Shown here piece by piece: positions 12,501 to 23,951 of a DNA stretch of 64,000 nucleotides. The notes beneath the pieces were generated by a model. The model was given only the letters and a program-made list of their open reading frames with translations. It was not told the origin of the DNA and did no database searches. This stretch comes from Eudorina sp. 2006-703-Eu-15 (Eukaryota > Chlorophyta > Chlorophyceae > Chlamydomonadales > Volvocaceae), in the NCBI GenBank assembly GCA_003117195.1, contig BDSI01000145.1:124001-188000 (forward strand), read 5' to 3'. A program made the position numbers and the translations under genes. The first letter of the stretch is position 1. Every line of letters begins with the position of its first letter.

Positions 12501-15500
12501 CCCCTCCCCAATCCATATTCCCCCCTCCCCGGGGTTAAGGTGGGTACTAGATGGGATTGCGCACAGATCCGTCTCACCCCGGCTGCCGGCTCTGGTCGCG
12601 GTCGCGCTTGTTCCAGGCGATGTCGTACGACGCCAGGGTGGCCAGCGCGCCGCCCAGCGAGTGCCCCGTCAGCTCCACCTTCCAGAGGCTGGCGCTGCCG
12701 TCCATTCGCAGCACTTCGTCCACCATCTGAAGTACGGCAAGTCGTACACTGTTGTACCCCTGCAGGAAGCCCCTGTGGACGCGGATCTGCGGGCGTACGC
12801 GGGGAGGGGATAGGGGGAGGGGGAGTTAAGGGATGCGGGAGGAAGGAGGAGAAGAAGGAAAGGCGCGGGAGGAACGAGGAAGGCAGCCGGGCGGGGCAGC
12901 CGGGCGGGGCAGCCGGGCGCGGCAGCCGCGCATGTCATTGTTCAAGATGTCGCAGAATGCAGATCGTGAAACGCACGCGCAGGCGCACGCGGGGAGGGGG
13001 ACACCTTCACGGGCATGTCCCACACGTGGATGAAGGCCGCAGCCGTAGGAGTGCGTGCCGACAGCACCATAAGTCAGACGACGGGCCGGGGGGCGGGGCC
13101 GCTCCAGACAAATACGTTTTGTGCCCGATGAGCGTTGGGTTCCCCCGTCGGCGCTTCCATACAACCCATTCCGCGCCAGCCGCCCGCCGCGCTGCTCCTT
13201 TCTACTCCCTCCCGTTTCCTCAACGGGCGTGCTCGTGACCAACCTCCCTTACCGGCCCCGTAACCCCGTAACTCCCCCACCAAAACCTGCACACCACGAC
13301 CCTCTCATCGCCGACCAGCCGACCAGCAACGATCTGAGCAGAACATGCCACTGCGAAAGCTCGCGCCATGCTTGTGCGTTGTGTCACCCGACCCAGTTCC
13401 TCGATTGGTCGGTAGCCGCACGCAGACATACAGGACCGCACCTTGGCCGGGTCCACATCTGCCGGGCCGGGCTCGTTGGGCCTTATGCTCACCTTGGCCG
13501 GGTCCACATCTGCCGGGCCGGGCTCGTTGGGCCTTATGCTCACCTTGGCCGGGTCCACATCTGCCGGGCCGGGCTCGTTGGGCCTTATGCTCACATCCGG
13601 GGTGGGCACCACCCACAGGTCGATCAGCCAGTCCGCCGTCTCGTTCTGATGGGGTCAGGTCAGGTCGGGGAGGAGGGGCGTTGGGGGGAAGGGGCGTTGG
13701 GGGAGAGGGGCGTTGGGGAAGAGGGACGCGGGGGAAGAGGGACGCGGGGGAAGAGGGGATGGTGGGCGGCGGAGAGGGGCGCGGCGACAGGGTGCGAGCG
13801 TCAGCCCAGGTGGATAGGGTTAGGCGGCTGCGCAGGACCGCAGGATAAAGGCGCAACGCACATACACACACACACACACATACACGGGCCTGGGCGGTTA
13901 TGGGTGGGCTTCTTGTTAAACACACATACGCCGCCGCCACATTCCCTCCGCCGACTCACCGTTCCGCGGAAGGCCACCACCACGCGGCGATCCTTCATGT
14001 TGCAAAACACCCAGGCCTGGGAGGCGGTCGGTTGGGTTGGTTAGGTCAGTTAAGTCGGTTGGGTCAGTCGGGCCACTTGCGACTGCGTAGTCAACAGAGC
14101 CGTCGCATCCCTCCTTTCATCCGCCCGTGAGTCGGCCTCGCCCTACCCGTCCGGGGGGTTGGGGGTGGTGGTCCGCAAACAGGCAGCAGGGGCGGTGTCA
14201 CCAATAATAACCCGCGGGGGCCATTGTAACATCACCATATCAATGATGCTACACATGAGGTACGATCGACCCCGGGTTATCACCCTTGAGATCCTTCTTA
14301 CCTCATCTAACCGCACTGCACATATCCGCACCGCCACAGTGCCACCACCACCACAACCACAACCACAACCACCACCACAACCGCCTCACCTCCGTCTCGG
14401 TGCTCCGGTTGGCGATGAAGGCCACCGGGTGCAGGCTGCCCACCCGGGCGCCCGCCGCCTCCACCACGTCCTTCAGGTACTGCCACGTCACCATCTGGTA
14501 CTCTGCAGTGTCGTACAGTACGGCAGCATGACGGGCGTCGGTCCCAAACGATACCGCAGACGCCGGGAGGGGGGGTCAGACCCTGCTGGGCGACACCCCG
14601 GCTAGGCCTGGCCCTCGAGATAGGGCCCGCCTGACAGGTACCCAGTCATGGACAACCGACCGTGCATGTGAGTCACCGCGGATTATCGGTAGTTGAGTCA
14701 AAATCAAAGCAATCGACCTAGCGGTGTAAGGCTTGGCATACCAGGGCTGTACAGCTGGACATACCCCAGGTTTCCATGTCAGCGAGAGCAATCCCGACAC
14801 ATGGAAGATTCTGCCCACCCGGGCCCATCGCCATTGATAGCCGCTACACGCAGCCGGCCCGACCCACGCCCTCACAACCAGCGAGGCCCCCGCGCGCACG
14901 GGCAGGGCCGGCCAGGGCTTGGCTGGCAGGCCACGCGGGCATGGACACGCCCATGCAGGCCAGGGCTGGGCACCTAGGTGATAGAAGAGGACGGCCGTCC
15001 TCTGCACAGCCCAACTAAGCGGCCAGGCAGGACCCGCGACCGCAGCCGGGGTGGCGTCAAAGAGGACGGCTCACCCTTGCCGCGGTACCACTCCACCAGG
15101 TCCAGGCCGATCTGCGGGGAGGGCATGGGAAGGGCCCGCGTGCCAAGCAGCCATGCATTAAAGGGACGCCGCAGCGCGCTAGGTAGATGCCAGCAGTCGG
15201 GAGTGCGCCCTTCACGAAGCGACGGTGGTCGCGTGCGTGGATGGCACAATCCGCGCAGCCCACTGACACATGACACCCATCCGCCCGAAGCCCTCCCCCC
15301 TCCCGCCCCCGCCTCTCCGCAGCCCACTGACACATGACACCCATCCGCCCGAAGCCCTCCCCCCTCCCGCCCCCGCCTCTCCGCAGCCCACTGACACATG
15401 ACACCCATCCGCCCGAAGCCCTCCCCCCTCCCGCCCCCGCCTCTCCGCAGCCCACTGACACATGACACCCATCCGCCCGAAGCCCTCCCCCCCTCCCGCC

Positions 15501-18500
15501 CCCGCCTCTCCGCAGCCCACTGACACATGACACCCATCCGCCCGCAGCCCTCCCCCCCTCCCCCCCTCCCGCCCCCGCCTCTCTGCAGCCCACTGACACA
15601 TGACACCCATCCGCCCGAAGCCCTCCCCCCCTCCCGCCCCCGCCTCTCCGCAGCCCACTGACACATGACACCCATCCGCCCGAAGCCCTCCCCCCTCCCC
15701 CCCTCCCGCCCCCGCCTCTCCGCAGCCCACTGACACATGACACCCATCCGCCCGAAGCCCTCCCCCCCTCCCCCCCTCCCCCACTCCCGCCCCCGCCTCT
15801 CTGCAGCCCACTGACACATGACACCCATCCGCCCGAAGCCCTCCCCCCTCCCGCCCCCGCCTCTCCGCAGCCCACTGACACATGACACCCATCCGCCCGA
15901 AGCCCTCCCCCCTCCCCCCCTCCCGCCCCCGCCTCTCCGCAGCCCACTGACACATGACACCCATCCGCCCGAAGCCCTCCCCCCCTCCCCCCCTCCCGCC
16001 CCCGCCTCTCCGCAGCCCACTGACACATGACACCCATCCGCCCGCAGCCCTCCCCCCCTCCCCCCTCCCGCCCCCGCCTCTCCGCAGCCCACTGACACAT
16101 GACACCCATCCGCCGGGTGGGTGTTAAAAAGAAACAGCCCAGACACCCCCAGCCCGGCGACAAATGGGGGCCAGCCGGGTGGGTGGCATGACACCCACCA
16201 ATGGCCGGGTTTGTTTCGGGTTTGAGATCATTTCTCCATCCACCCAGTCCCCAGGGCCCCCTCCGCCCCGCAGCCCCCCGTTCCTGCATGGGCGCATCCC
16301 CGCCGTTTGGACAGGCCCCCCAGTAGCTGGACCCCGACCCTAGCCGGCCCCAGTCCTAACTAGATTCCAGCCACGACCCTAGCCCCATCCGTGAGGCTAG
16401 CCCCCAGCCCGGAGCCAACAACAGCCTGGACCCCATGTAGAACCTGCCGCCCTCGGCCCCCCCCAGTCCCCAGTCCCCAGTCCCCCACCTGCATGGGCGC
16501 ATCCCAGGACATGGGCAGCGTCTTGACGGTGGTGAGGTCGTCCAGGTGGTGCGGGTCGGCCGCCGCCACCGCGTCCATGGGCCGCAGCCGCACACTGACG
16601 CTCACGGTGGAGCCCACCACCAGCATGCTGGGGCCCTCCGAGGGCACTGCGGGGGGGGCGGGGGCGGGGGGCATTGCATTGCATTGCATCCGGGGGTTAA
16701 ATTGAAAAAAATAAATAAACCCGTAGGCCGAACCCGGGCACACCCAGCATAACGCAGTATACTTACGGGGTGCGGTACCTGCAGAGCAAACGAAAAGATA
16801 GAGACCGCGCGCGGGCGCGTGGCGGCGCGGCCGCGCTGCCGCAGTGCCACAACAAGCAAACTGCGAACCCAACCCAACCCGGAAAGGACGGATACGTTAC
16901 CGACCTGTGGTGGCAGACGGAGCAGCATCCGGGGGTGGGTGCAACCAGCGACTTAGCTGGGTGCTCAGTGCAGTGAGAAACCCGCCCAAACCGCCCGACC
17001 CGTGTGTTTAGAGACAGACGAGACCCGCCCGACCCAGACCAAGCACCCATATGCGCCCAATCCGTGTGTGTGTGTGTGTTGGGGGTGTGGGTGAGTGGGT
17101 GTGAGTGTGTGAATGTGAGGGTGTGTTTGGGGGACGCGAAGGAGGGAGGGCAGGTCGGATGCAGGTGGTGGTGGTGGTGGTGGGAGGTTGAACCGTGACA
17201 CCGTCAGGCAACATGACGGGGAAGCGGTCGGGCGGCCCGAAGGGCGGGCAGGTGGGCTTCTGCGCCACAAGCATACCTTCACAGGATGAGAAATACTGGC
17301 GCGCTGGCACATCACTCCCCCGCGGACTTGCCTTCCAACCCGTAAATTGGAGCTGTACACGTCCAAAAAACTGGATCCATCAAGTTTTCCGCACAGCACC
17401 CTGCCTACGTTCTAAAGGCATTGCCGTGCGCGTGTCCATACACCGCGATACGAACGCCGTAAAACACAAACCTCAGACACGCAGACCCCATTTTAGTATA
17501 ACACGCACATACACGCACTCACTCTGCAGGGTCAGCACCCTGTCCTGGCAGTCCTCCGCCCCGCCCCGCTGCAGCACCTCACTCAGCCGCAGCGAGGCGG
17601 TGCCCAACGGGTAGGAGCTGGGCTTCTTGGTGCGGAAGTTGCTCTTCGGGTTGGGGGTCGCGTCGTACAGCTCGATGCGCAGCTCATCCGTCGCGGGGTC
17701 CCTGCACGGCCACCCGATTGCATCGACGAGGAGGTCACCAGGTGACGAGGTAAATAGGTAACGAGGTGGCAAGGTAACGAGGCGGTCAGGACGAGGGCCT
17801 TCCCTGGAGTTCGTTACGGGTTCGGTCTCCGTACGTGGGTTCATGCTGCGGTGACATGGGCGCGTGCGCGCTTCGCGGGTGCGACGTGAGCGACCTGCCC
17901 CGTGCCCCGGGCACCTCCCCCGCCCACTGCACCCCCCGACCCCCTGGAGCACACGCAGTGGCTGCGCCCCCGCCACCCCTCGTTCTTTGGGTTTATTTCT
18001 TTTTTCAATTTAACCCGCCCCCACCCCCCACCCCCACCCCCGACACCCCACTCCCCAGCAGGGGCTCTGGTAGGTAGCACCGGGGGATCGCGCCACACGG
18101 CTTTACACGGGACGCGGGAAGGCGGGTTGCAAACCGTCAACATGAGTCAATATGAGTCACAGCCCCCGGAACTGTCGTACGTGAAGACACCGAACGTGCC
18201 GTACACTACCACAGTCGACGTACACGATGACCCAAGGGTCGCGACACGACGGCAACCGCTCTGCTTGTTTTCTTGCTTGCCTGACGGGGAACAGCATGTA
18301 GGGGCCGTCGGGGTCCCAGGTGGGGTTGCGGCTCACGGTGCAGCTGGTGGCCTTGTAGGGGCGGGTGCGCGCCTTGAGGGAGGTGGGGCTGCTCATGGAC
18401 ACCACCGCGTAGGGGCAGGGCGCCCCCAGCAGCCCGCCGGGCGCTCCGGCGGGCACGTTGGTGGCGCTGAGCAGCTTCACCTCCAGCACGCCCCAGAAGG

Positions 18501-18941
18501 CCTGCCTCAGGAACTGCCTGCCGGGAGTGTGGACAGGGGAGCAGCGGCAGCAGCGGCAGCAGCCAGGGGATGCAGGTTGTGAGGGGAGAAGCAAGCAGAG
18601 GGTGGGAAGGAGCTGCATAACACGGTGAGGAAAGTGGGCACGCCCCAAAACGAACCGTGTATGGCGCAATGTGGCAGCGGGCGCCATGGAACGGGCCCCT
18701 GAGCGCGTGCCGCTAGCAGGGTACGCAATGGCACCATTCCAGGGATCACACCGCACGACTTGTCGTGTGGTGGTTTGATGTACACGGTGGAGATGTCCAG
18801 GCGAGTACCTGTCGAGGATCAGGACGGTTGTGTCGTTCACATCGAAGTCCTCGAAGCAGTGCACGGGCTTGGGCTCCTCGTAGGCCTTGAAGGAGGCCCC
18901 GCCCAGACTGATGGCGCGGGGAAGGTCGAACTGGGACCCCT
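9588..18941 (-). CDS. C2-domain class-3 lipase (5' end not found)
   Basis: Exons in coding order: 18941-18809, 18517-18281, 17701-17523, 16646-16489, 15111-15075, 14502-14390, 14016-13960, 13645-13595, 12786-12578, 11922-11788, 10774-10696, 9743-9588 (TGA). All phases agree. Exons 2-3 form a C2 domain (GVLEVKLLSATNVP ... DELRIELYDATPN), expected to bind membrane lipid, often with calcium. Later exons form an alpha/beta-hydrolase lipase_3 domain: VVVAFRGT strand, DWLIDLWV, VHRGFLQGYNSV, nucleophile elbow GHSLGGALA (Ser), TFGAPRVGN, the Asp in NLNDSV, and a C-terminal His in SSHLEFRY. The triad therefore looks intact and the enzyme should hydrolyse acylglycerols or galactolipids. The intron after exon 2 uses a GC donor (AG/GCAAGC), supported by phase. 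The first exon enters at phase 1, so at least one upstream exon is missing from my model. Confidence 0.88.
10119..10356. mobile_element. hAT-type miniature element with 8-bp target duplication
   Basis: 238 bp, lying in the last intron of the lipase gene. The ends are inverted repeats beginning CAGGGTGGCTA and ending TAGCCACCCTG. It is flanked by a perfect 8-bp direct repeat GCTGGAGG (10,111-10,118 and 10,357-10,364). CA(G)GG ends and an 8-bp duplication are the hallmarks of the hAT superfamily. The interior has repeated AGATACTT / GAGTATCT subterminal motifs and no transposase. It is related to the element at 26,716-27,032. Confidence 0.92.
10565..10710 (-). repeat. 60-bp tandem duplication across a lipase splice donor
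   Basis: The end of the penultimate lipase exon (GLDGEIK, then GTGGGG) is repeated about 60 bp further into the intron (RLDGEIR, then GTGGGG). The unit is a multiple of three and open in the coding frame. Use of the second donor would add about 20 residues without a frameshift. Confidence 0.65.
13441..13593 (-). repeat. Three 51-bp tandem repeats, each with a splice donor
   Basis: Three near-identical 51-bp units directly follow the lipase exon ending DLWVVPTPD. Each unit, read on the minus strand, starts with GTGAGC and ends GCCAAG before the next GTGAGC (the last before GTGCGG). The coding frame stays open through all three (unit VSIRPNEPGPADVDPAK). Four donors spaced 51 nt apart are therefore available. 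Confidence 0.85.
13860..13882. repeat. (CA)n microsatellite
   Basis: Short CA run in a lipase intron. It is followed at about 13,903-13,922 by a GGGCTTCTTGTTAAACACAC motif. A matching motif follows a CA run at about 60,875-60,893 in the other minus-strand gene. Confidence 0.8.
14183..14260 (+). repeat. Dispersed short repeat, diverged copy
   Basis: Shares the GTGTCACC...ACCCGCGGG...TGTAACATC core with 7,536-7,620 and 58,897-58,965 but is more diverged. It sits in a lipase intron. Confidence 0.45.
15254..16112. repeat. Minisatellite, 13 copies of a ~64-bp unit
   Basis: A GCAGCCCACTGACACATGAC core followed by a C-rich spacer of variable length is repeated 13 times inside a lipase intron. Unit length varies from about 64 to 78 bp through gain or loss of CCCCCTC blocks. 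Three minus-strand frames stay open over the array and give repetitive 300-410 residue open frames (GRMGVMCQWAAERRG-like). These are not genes: the lipase splice sites flank the array on both sides. Confidence 0.93.
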
Positions 18942-21900
18942 CTGCGGGTGTGCGGCGCAGTCAGGCAAGTTGCGATCGGCAGCTGGCTTACGCTTGCAGG
19001 TCGGGTAAAAGCTTATTGATAGAGAGTAGAAGGGCTGCACTACAGTCAGGCACGAAATGCCCGAGGGAATGTGCCTTTCTCGGACGTATGTGAAGCAATC
19101 GAGTTTATGCTAATTGAATTGTTCGGAGCTATTTGCCACGCGTCCAAACCCTGCTCTGGTCCAAACCTTACCAACAGTGGCCATTGTATGCGGACGCCGA
19201 TCGGGGATAGACTCTGGTTTGCTGTTTGAACGCCTGGTAAAACGAAAATAAACCGAGAATGATTCCAATTCGTCAGTAAGCAACCAAGGCCCACTGCAAG
19301 TAGGTACCTGTGAATGCTTGACAGCCAAACACAACAGACGCGGTCATACAAGGACAGCAAGGCAAGCACGATTGCCGCTTCAGTAAAGTAAGTTTTGAGA
19401 ACGCCACCTAGCGTTACGATTGTCAGGTAGGTCATGTTGGCCAAAGGTGGCTGGTCACGATGGAATGTCGAGCACTTTGACAATTTTAATGCTACCATAT
19501 TCAGGACAGTCTGTTCTGCCTCACCTTGAAGAACGCACACGAGCTGGCGTTACAATCTCCGCAACAATCTGCCGAAGACAAAATCAAGACATAAGAATAT
19601 TTTGGGAACCGAAAATAATACATCTAGTCGCGAGGATTACTGCACCAAGTATTAGAGTCAGAGAGCTCCATTGCCGTTGATTTTATCCCGTACATCAGTT
19701 GAGAAGCTGCCCGTGCGCACAATTAAACAGCATGCAAATTCATATACAAAGAATGATTTAACCAGGTGATTAATATTTCCTTAGATGCCTTGCCTTGCTT
19801 CAGTTCCCCAACGGTCTGGACAGTTTCAACAACTGACTTTCAGCAATCAGGGGTCCAGGGCACAAGCCCACTGGCAGGATAACCGGCCCGCTTCGCCCAA
19901 ACTATGTCGGATCCAGTTCGGAGGGTGGCCGGAGGGCTAGTGCTTTGGCATCGGCAAGCTACTGTCACTCGGGGAGCCGGTTGTACGGCTTGGTACGGCT
20001 TCATTCGCGGTGCAGGGAAGGTCTCATGTAACGCCGCTGTCATTACATCCCGGGAGGGTCCTGTGTGCGCTTCCCCACCTAGTAGAGGATGGGGATGACC
20101 GCTGCATGAGAAAATGCGTCGTCGATGAAGAAATTCGAGGCTGAGTACGTACGACAGCTGATCGGCCTGAACTCCGCTTGATGGCCAGGCAGGAGCGAGG
20201 TGGTGAATGCCGAATACCCGCGATAGGAACGATCTTTTGTTTCAGCGCAAGTTATGATGAACGTCCGTGAGTTGGTCCCAGCAGCAGGGCTCTGCCGGGT
20301 GTCCGAATAGGTCATATCGATCCGTGTCATCAGCGCGCGGGCTATCAATGGGGATGATGGGGGTCAAAAATAGTCCGCCGGTAAACCACGCACGGGGTGC
20401 AACGGAATCCTTTGCAGCTCGGCGCCCGAGCTCGGACATGCGACGAACTTGGCCCCCACAGATCTGAGAGCTTCATTTCGGCCTTTGCCAGTGGGGTGGC
20501 TCCGTCATAATGTTGCACATACTGAACACCAAGGTTCGTTGTCCTCGTATGTAATCAGTCCGCATACTTGCATGTCGTACTCTACCACTCCACGGTAATT
20601 ATGAACCCAGCAGGTACATAGACGCGGCGCATTATCGGCCGTTACGCCTTCCAACATATATACCAGATGTGATATAACGGCTTCGTTCACTGTGTGCGAC
20701 CCAATCAACCTAGCTAGCTGGCCCCCCGCCGCGGCCAGCAGGGCGACAGGCTAGCTAGCCAAACGGCTGTCGTACATCCACCGGCGGGGTTGCCGTACAT
20801 CGATGTCAACATTATTGCGAATCCTATTAGTGCCAATCCATAAAGCGGAGTCCAACGACGACTTGACGCGGGATGGGTGACACGATACAGATGATGGACG
20901 TTAGGGTGCAGGTGCCTTATCCCGGCCAGCCACCTCCCCGCCAAGTGATTCGGTGCCTCACCACAGCGAGGTGCGCCACCCGCCACCTGCCACCCGCCAC
21001 CCGCCACCCGCGCTGTCAACACCTGGACGTGCTGGTTGCTTGGCCCACGCGAGCAGCAGGCCCATCAGTCCAACCTCGTGCAGGGCAGCAGTTCGCGAGG
21101 ACGCTGTTAGTTGTGCCGCGGCGGGGGGGAGGGGGTGGCCCGGCGGCGCCACGTCGAGACCTGTGAGCGGGAAAGTGGCGAAGGCGGTGCGTGCACGTGT
21201 ACCGTGGGAAGTCGATGGAACGGCTGCCGTCTGGCTGCGAACCCCCCAACTGCGTGGCCGGACATGGGGGGAATGGAATGTATCGACGACAACCCCCGCC
21301 CCCGCCCCCCCATGGCGCCGGCTCATGCCACACCCGCCCAAGCTGAGCCCAGCGCAAAGAAAGATGCGTTGCTGGACGTAAGGTATGGTACGGCAGTGTC
21401 GGCAGCCGGTGGCAAACGGCCCCGGACCTCTTGACCGACCGAGAACGAACGGTGCCAGCTGGGCCGGCAAGGGGTGGCCCAGCCATGGTTGGTTGCGGCA
21501 CGAAGCCAATAGGACGGCTGCCTACCTTCGATCTGAAGCGTGTGTACGTTGACTTCTCTAGCAATGAAGTATGAATAGCAGGGAAGTCAGGTTCTAGCGA
21601 CGATTGGTGAAATGATTTCGGTTGTACTGTTGTACGCCGCGGTACAGCGCGGCAGAGCCGTCGCAGCTTGTTCAGCGGCGGCTGGGTTGCGACTCGGTAT
21701 CTGCCGTTGTTGCTAATTATAATAATTGCTGTTGCCCCTCTGCCGGGGCATAGTCCCGCCCGCCCGCCCGGGAGAGTACACCCTTCGGGTGGGCAGCGTG
21801 GGACGCTTGGTGGTTGCAACGGAGTGGTCATTAGTGTCAACCGGCCATCTGCCGGTTTGGACATTGCAGCAACAACCGGCCACTGGTCCAGCGTCGAACA

Positions 21901-23951
21901 AAATGCTAACGGGTGTCCCTTGCAGGTCGTAGCAGAGTGGTTGTCGTTGCAGGGCGTGTTGTTTTCGAACAAATGTAACCAGAGGAGCTAGAAGCCGTGT
22001 GCCGAGGGCGGTGGGCCGCTGGCTCATCATCAGGGGCAGCCCAGGTCTATCTGGGGCGGACGGCCGAGAGAGGTGGTTGAAGGGTAGAGAACTGTGTTGT
22101 AATCTTGGCGCTGGTCGAGTGAAACCGCCCTATGGCAGTTTCGTGACTGAGTATCGATCTTCATCACCTTAAGTAATACCCATGCAGTGCCTCCAGGACT
22201 GGCCTCGCGCAACCAGGCATGCATGAGGCCCGCGCGCCGGCCAAGCCCGTTTACTTGGGCAGCTCGCTCGGGGATAAAGTCAGCTGACCGGCCATACCTG
22301 GCTTTGGTGATATATAGCTTTGCTGAGTTACCGGATCTTCCTCAAGGGGGTTTGCCCTTATTCGCCGTACGTATCATGAACGTGCTGGTGCGTCCTGTGT
22401 TTTGCTTTCGTGCAGTGCGGTATCGAAGGCATCGAAGGCATCGAATCTGTGACCATGAGGTCACCGCGCGGTTCGATCCGAATCGGTACAAACTGGTTGA
22501 GAAATGGGGTCCCGCTTGGACAGCCCGGCTCTTCAGTCGGCTCTTCAGTCGGGTCCGAGTCCGTTTAATGGGATAGCCCGAGATGTGCGCGACAAGCGGG
22601 TCGGTCCAATGGATCCGGCCACACACCTACCAGGAGACAGTTTCGGGGGCCTGGTAACACGGATAGGTGCCGCGGGCGGATACCTGCGTAAACAAAATAC
22701 AGGTGACCAATGTTGATTCCCAACCCTCAAATCGACGGTCCCCTTAACACACGCTTTGGCTTAGAGGTCCAGGAGTCAAGCTATCTTTCTTTCTTTCTTG
22801 CAGTGCGGTGCGCCGCTGCCTGGTGCGAGTAGTGGATGCGACCCGCTGTCATCGACGAGCTGACGACGTGCGGGGCCCGTCTCCGTTGGCACGTACACAC
22901 ACTCTGCCGCATTCTCGCTACGGCACCCACGCACGTTTTCACCCCATTGGCGCATCAATCACCGCCTTCTCCCCCTCCCCCTACCTGCTCCCGTGGGACG
23001 TATACACAGCCCTGCGTGTTCCCGCCCTTTCGACAAACGCAACCGGAAGCGTTCCTGCCTTACCGCGCTACACTTCCTCACCTGCAAAGCCCCAGCTGGT
23101 CTGATAACTACATACCGTCCGCTTCCGTACTTCACCAACGCAGTATTTTTGGCATTAATGAATGCCCTGTGTTATCGATACGGCGTGAAAAGCGCTTTCC
23201 CAACAGGAAAGGCTGCGTATCGAACTCATCAAACGCTTGTTATTGATCCATTATCCTGCTGACTGAATGATTGTCACAGCAGCAGTGGTCCAGCATTTGT
23301 CGGCGCCAGCCTTCCTAACTGTCCTGGCCGCCAACGTGCCAACTCCATCACAAATAGTATCCGTTGTTCATAGCACTTACTATAGGGTATCGTAAGGTAC
23401 CCAATCGAGCTATGGACAGATGCGGACCTAAATTACGAATCACTAATCCAATACCAGTACTGACCCGTTGTGGTACTTTTCGGCGTGACACACACTTTGA
23501 AGCTATGCGAAGTATCTTGTAACTTATTCATCACGTCATTAAGTGACGTATGTAATGGGGTTGTAGGTAATTATTTCCTCGTCTTCCAGCGCATCCCCAC
23601 TTGTGCAAGCAATTCTTAGAAGAGTGCACTGCTGAGGACAACAGCAGGACGTTTACGTATCCAAGTCAAAGAATGTATCATAATCTAACAGAAACGACTG
23701 GTATCTAATGGGTTGCCAAGTTAGCATAACGTACACGGTGGACCGCCCTGGTCAGGTCAGTAATGATGACTGGGTTATTGAATATTGAATAAACAAATAT
23801 CGCCGACAATTGTTTGACTACAATTTTTTTTTGCTGTCCTGAGCGATGCGCGGTCAATTTCACCCCGTATGGGCGCAGTCGTCATCCCATGTACCTGCGC
23901 ATACGCATATTTTGCAACTGATATATTGAACTTCTGACCTCACACTTGCAG
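18942..23951. other. Region without a supported gene
   Basis: The missing 5' exon(s) of the lipase gene and those of the NLR-like gene should both lie in or around here, as the two genes point away from each other. A minus-strand open frame (19,046-19,540) has a hydrophobic stretch but no splice-consistent link to the lipase. A plus-strand open stretch at about 22,993-23,262 is loosely protein-like but unrecognised. A tRNA-promoter-like repeat lies at 22,437-22,733. I cannot assign a gene. Confidence 0.45.
22437..22733 (+). repeat. ~300-bp dispersed repeat (SINE-like?), copy 1
   Basis: Matches 28,001-28,322 in inverted orientation over its whole length with small indels; a 20-bp block containing GGCTCTTCAGTCG is duplicated only here. 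Near the 5' end is GGTTCGATCC, a good RNA polymerase III box B, inside a short stem-loop as in a tRNA T-arm. A tRNA-derived SINE is possible. No clear target duplication or poly(A) tail was seen. Confidence 0.7.

Noticed and set aside
12826..13242. An extra lipase exon around 13,005-13,060 (AAAFIHVWDMPVK)
   Set aside because: No acceptor precedes it, and exons 13,645-13,595 and 12,786-12,578 already join in phase with the expected DWL...VHRGF order.
14974..16289. Overlapping 300-410 residue minus-strand open frames
   Set aside because: They follow the intronic minisatellite; the real lipase exon at 15,075-15,111 is in phase with its neighbours and the rest is intron.
19046..19540. Minus-strand 164-residue membrane-like frame as the lipase 5' exon
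   Set aside because: No donor in the required phase links it to the acceptor at 18,942; composition is AT-rich and unlike the other lipase exons.
22993..23262. Possible retroelement reverse-transcriptase fragment
   Set aside because: A YRPL-like phrase alone is not enough; no catalytic YxDD or flanking RT blocks are present.
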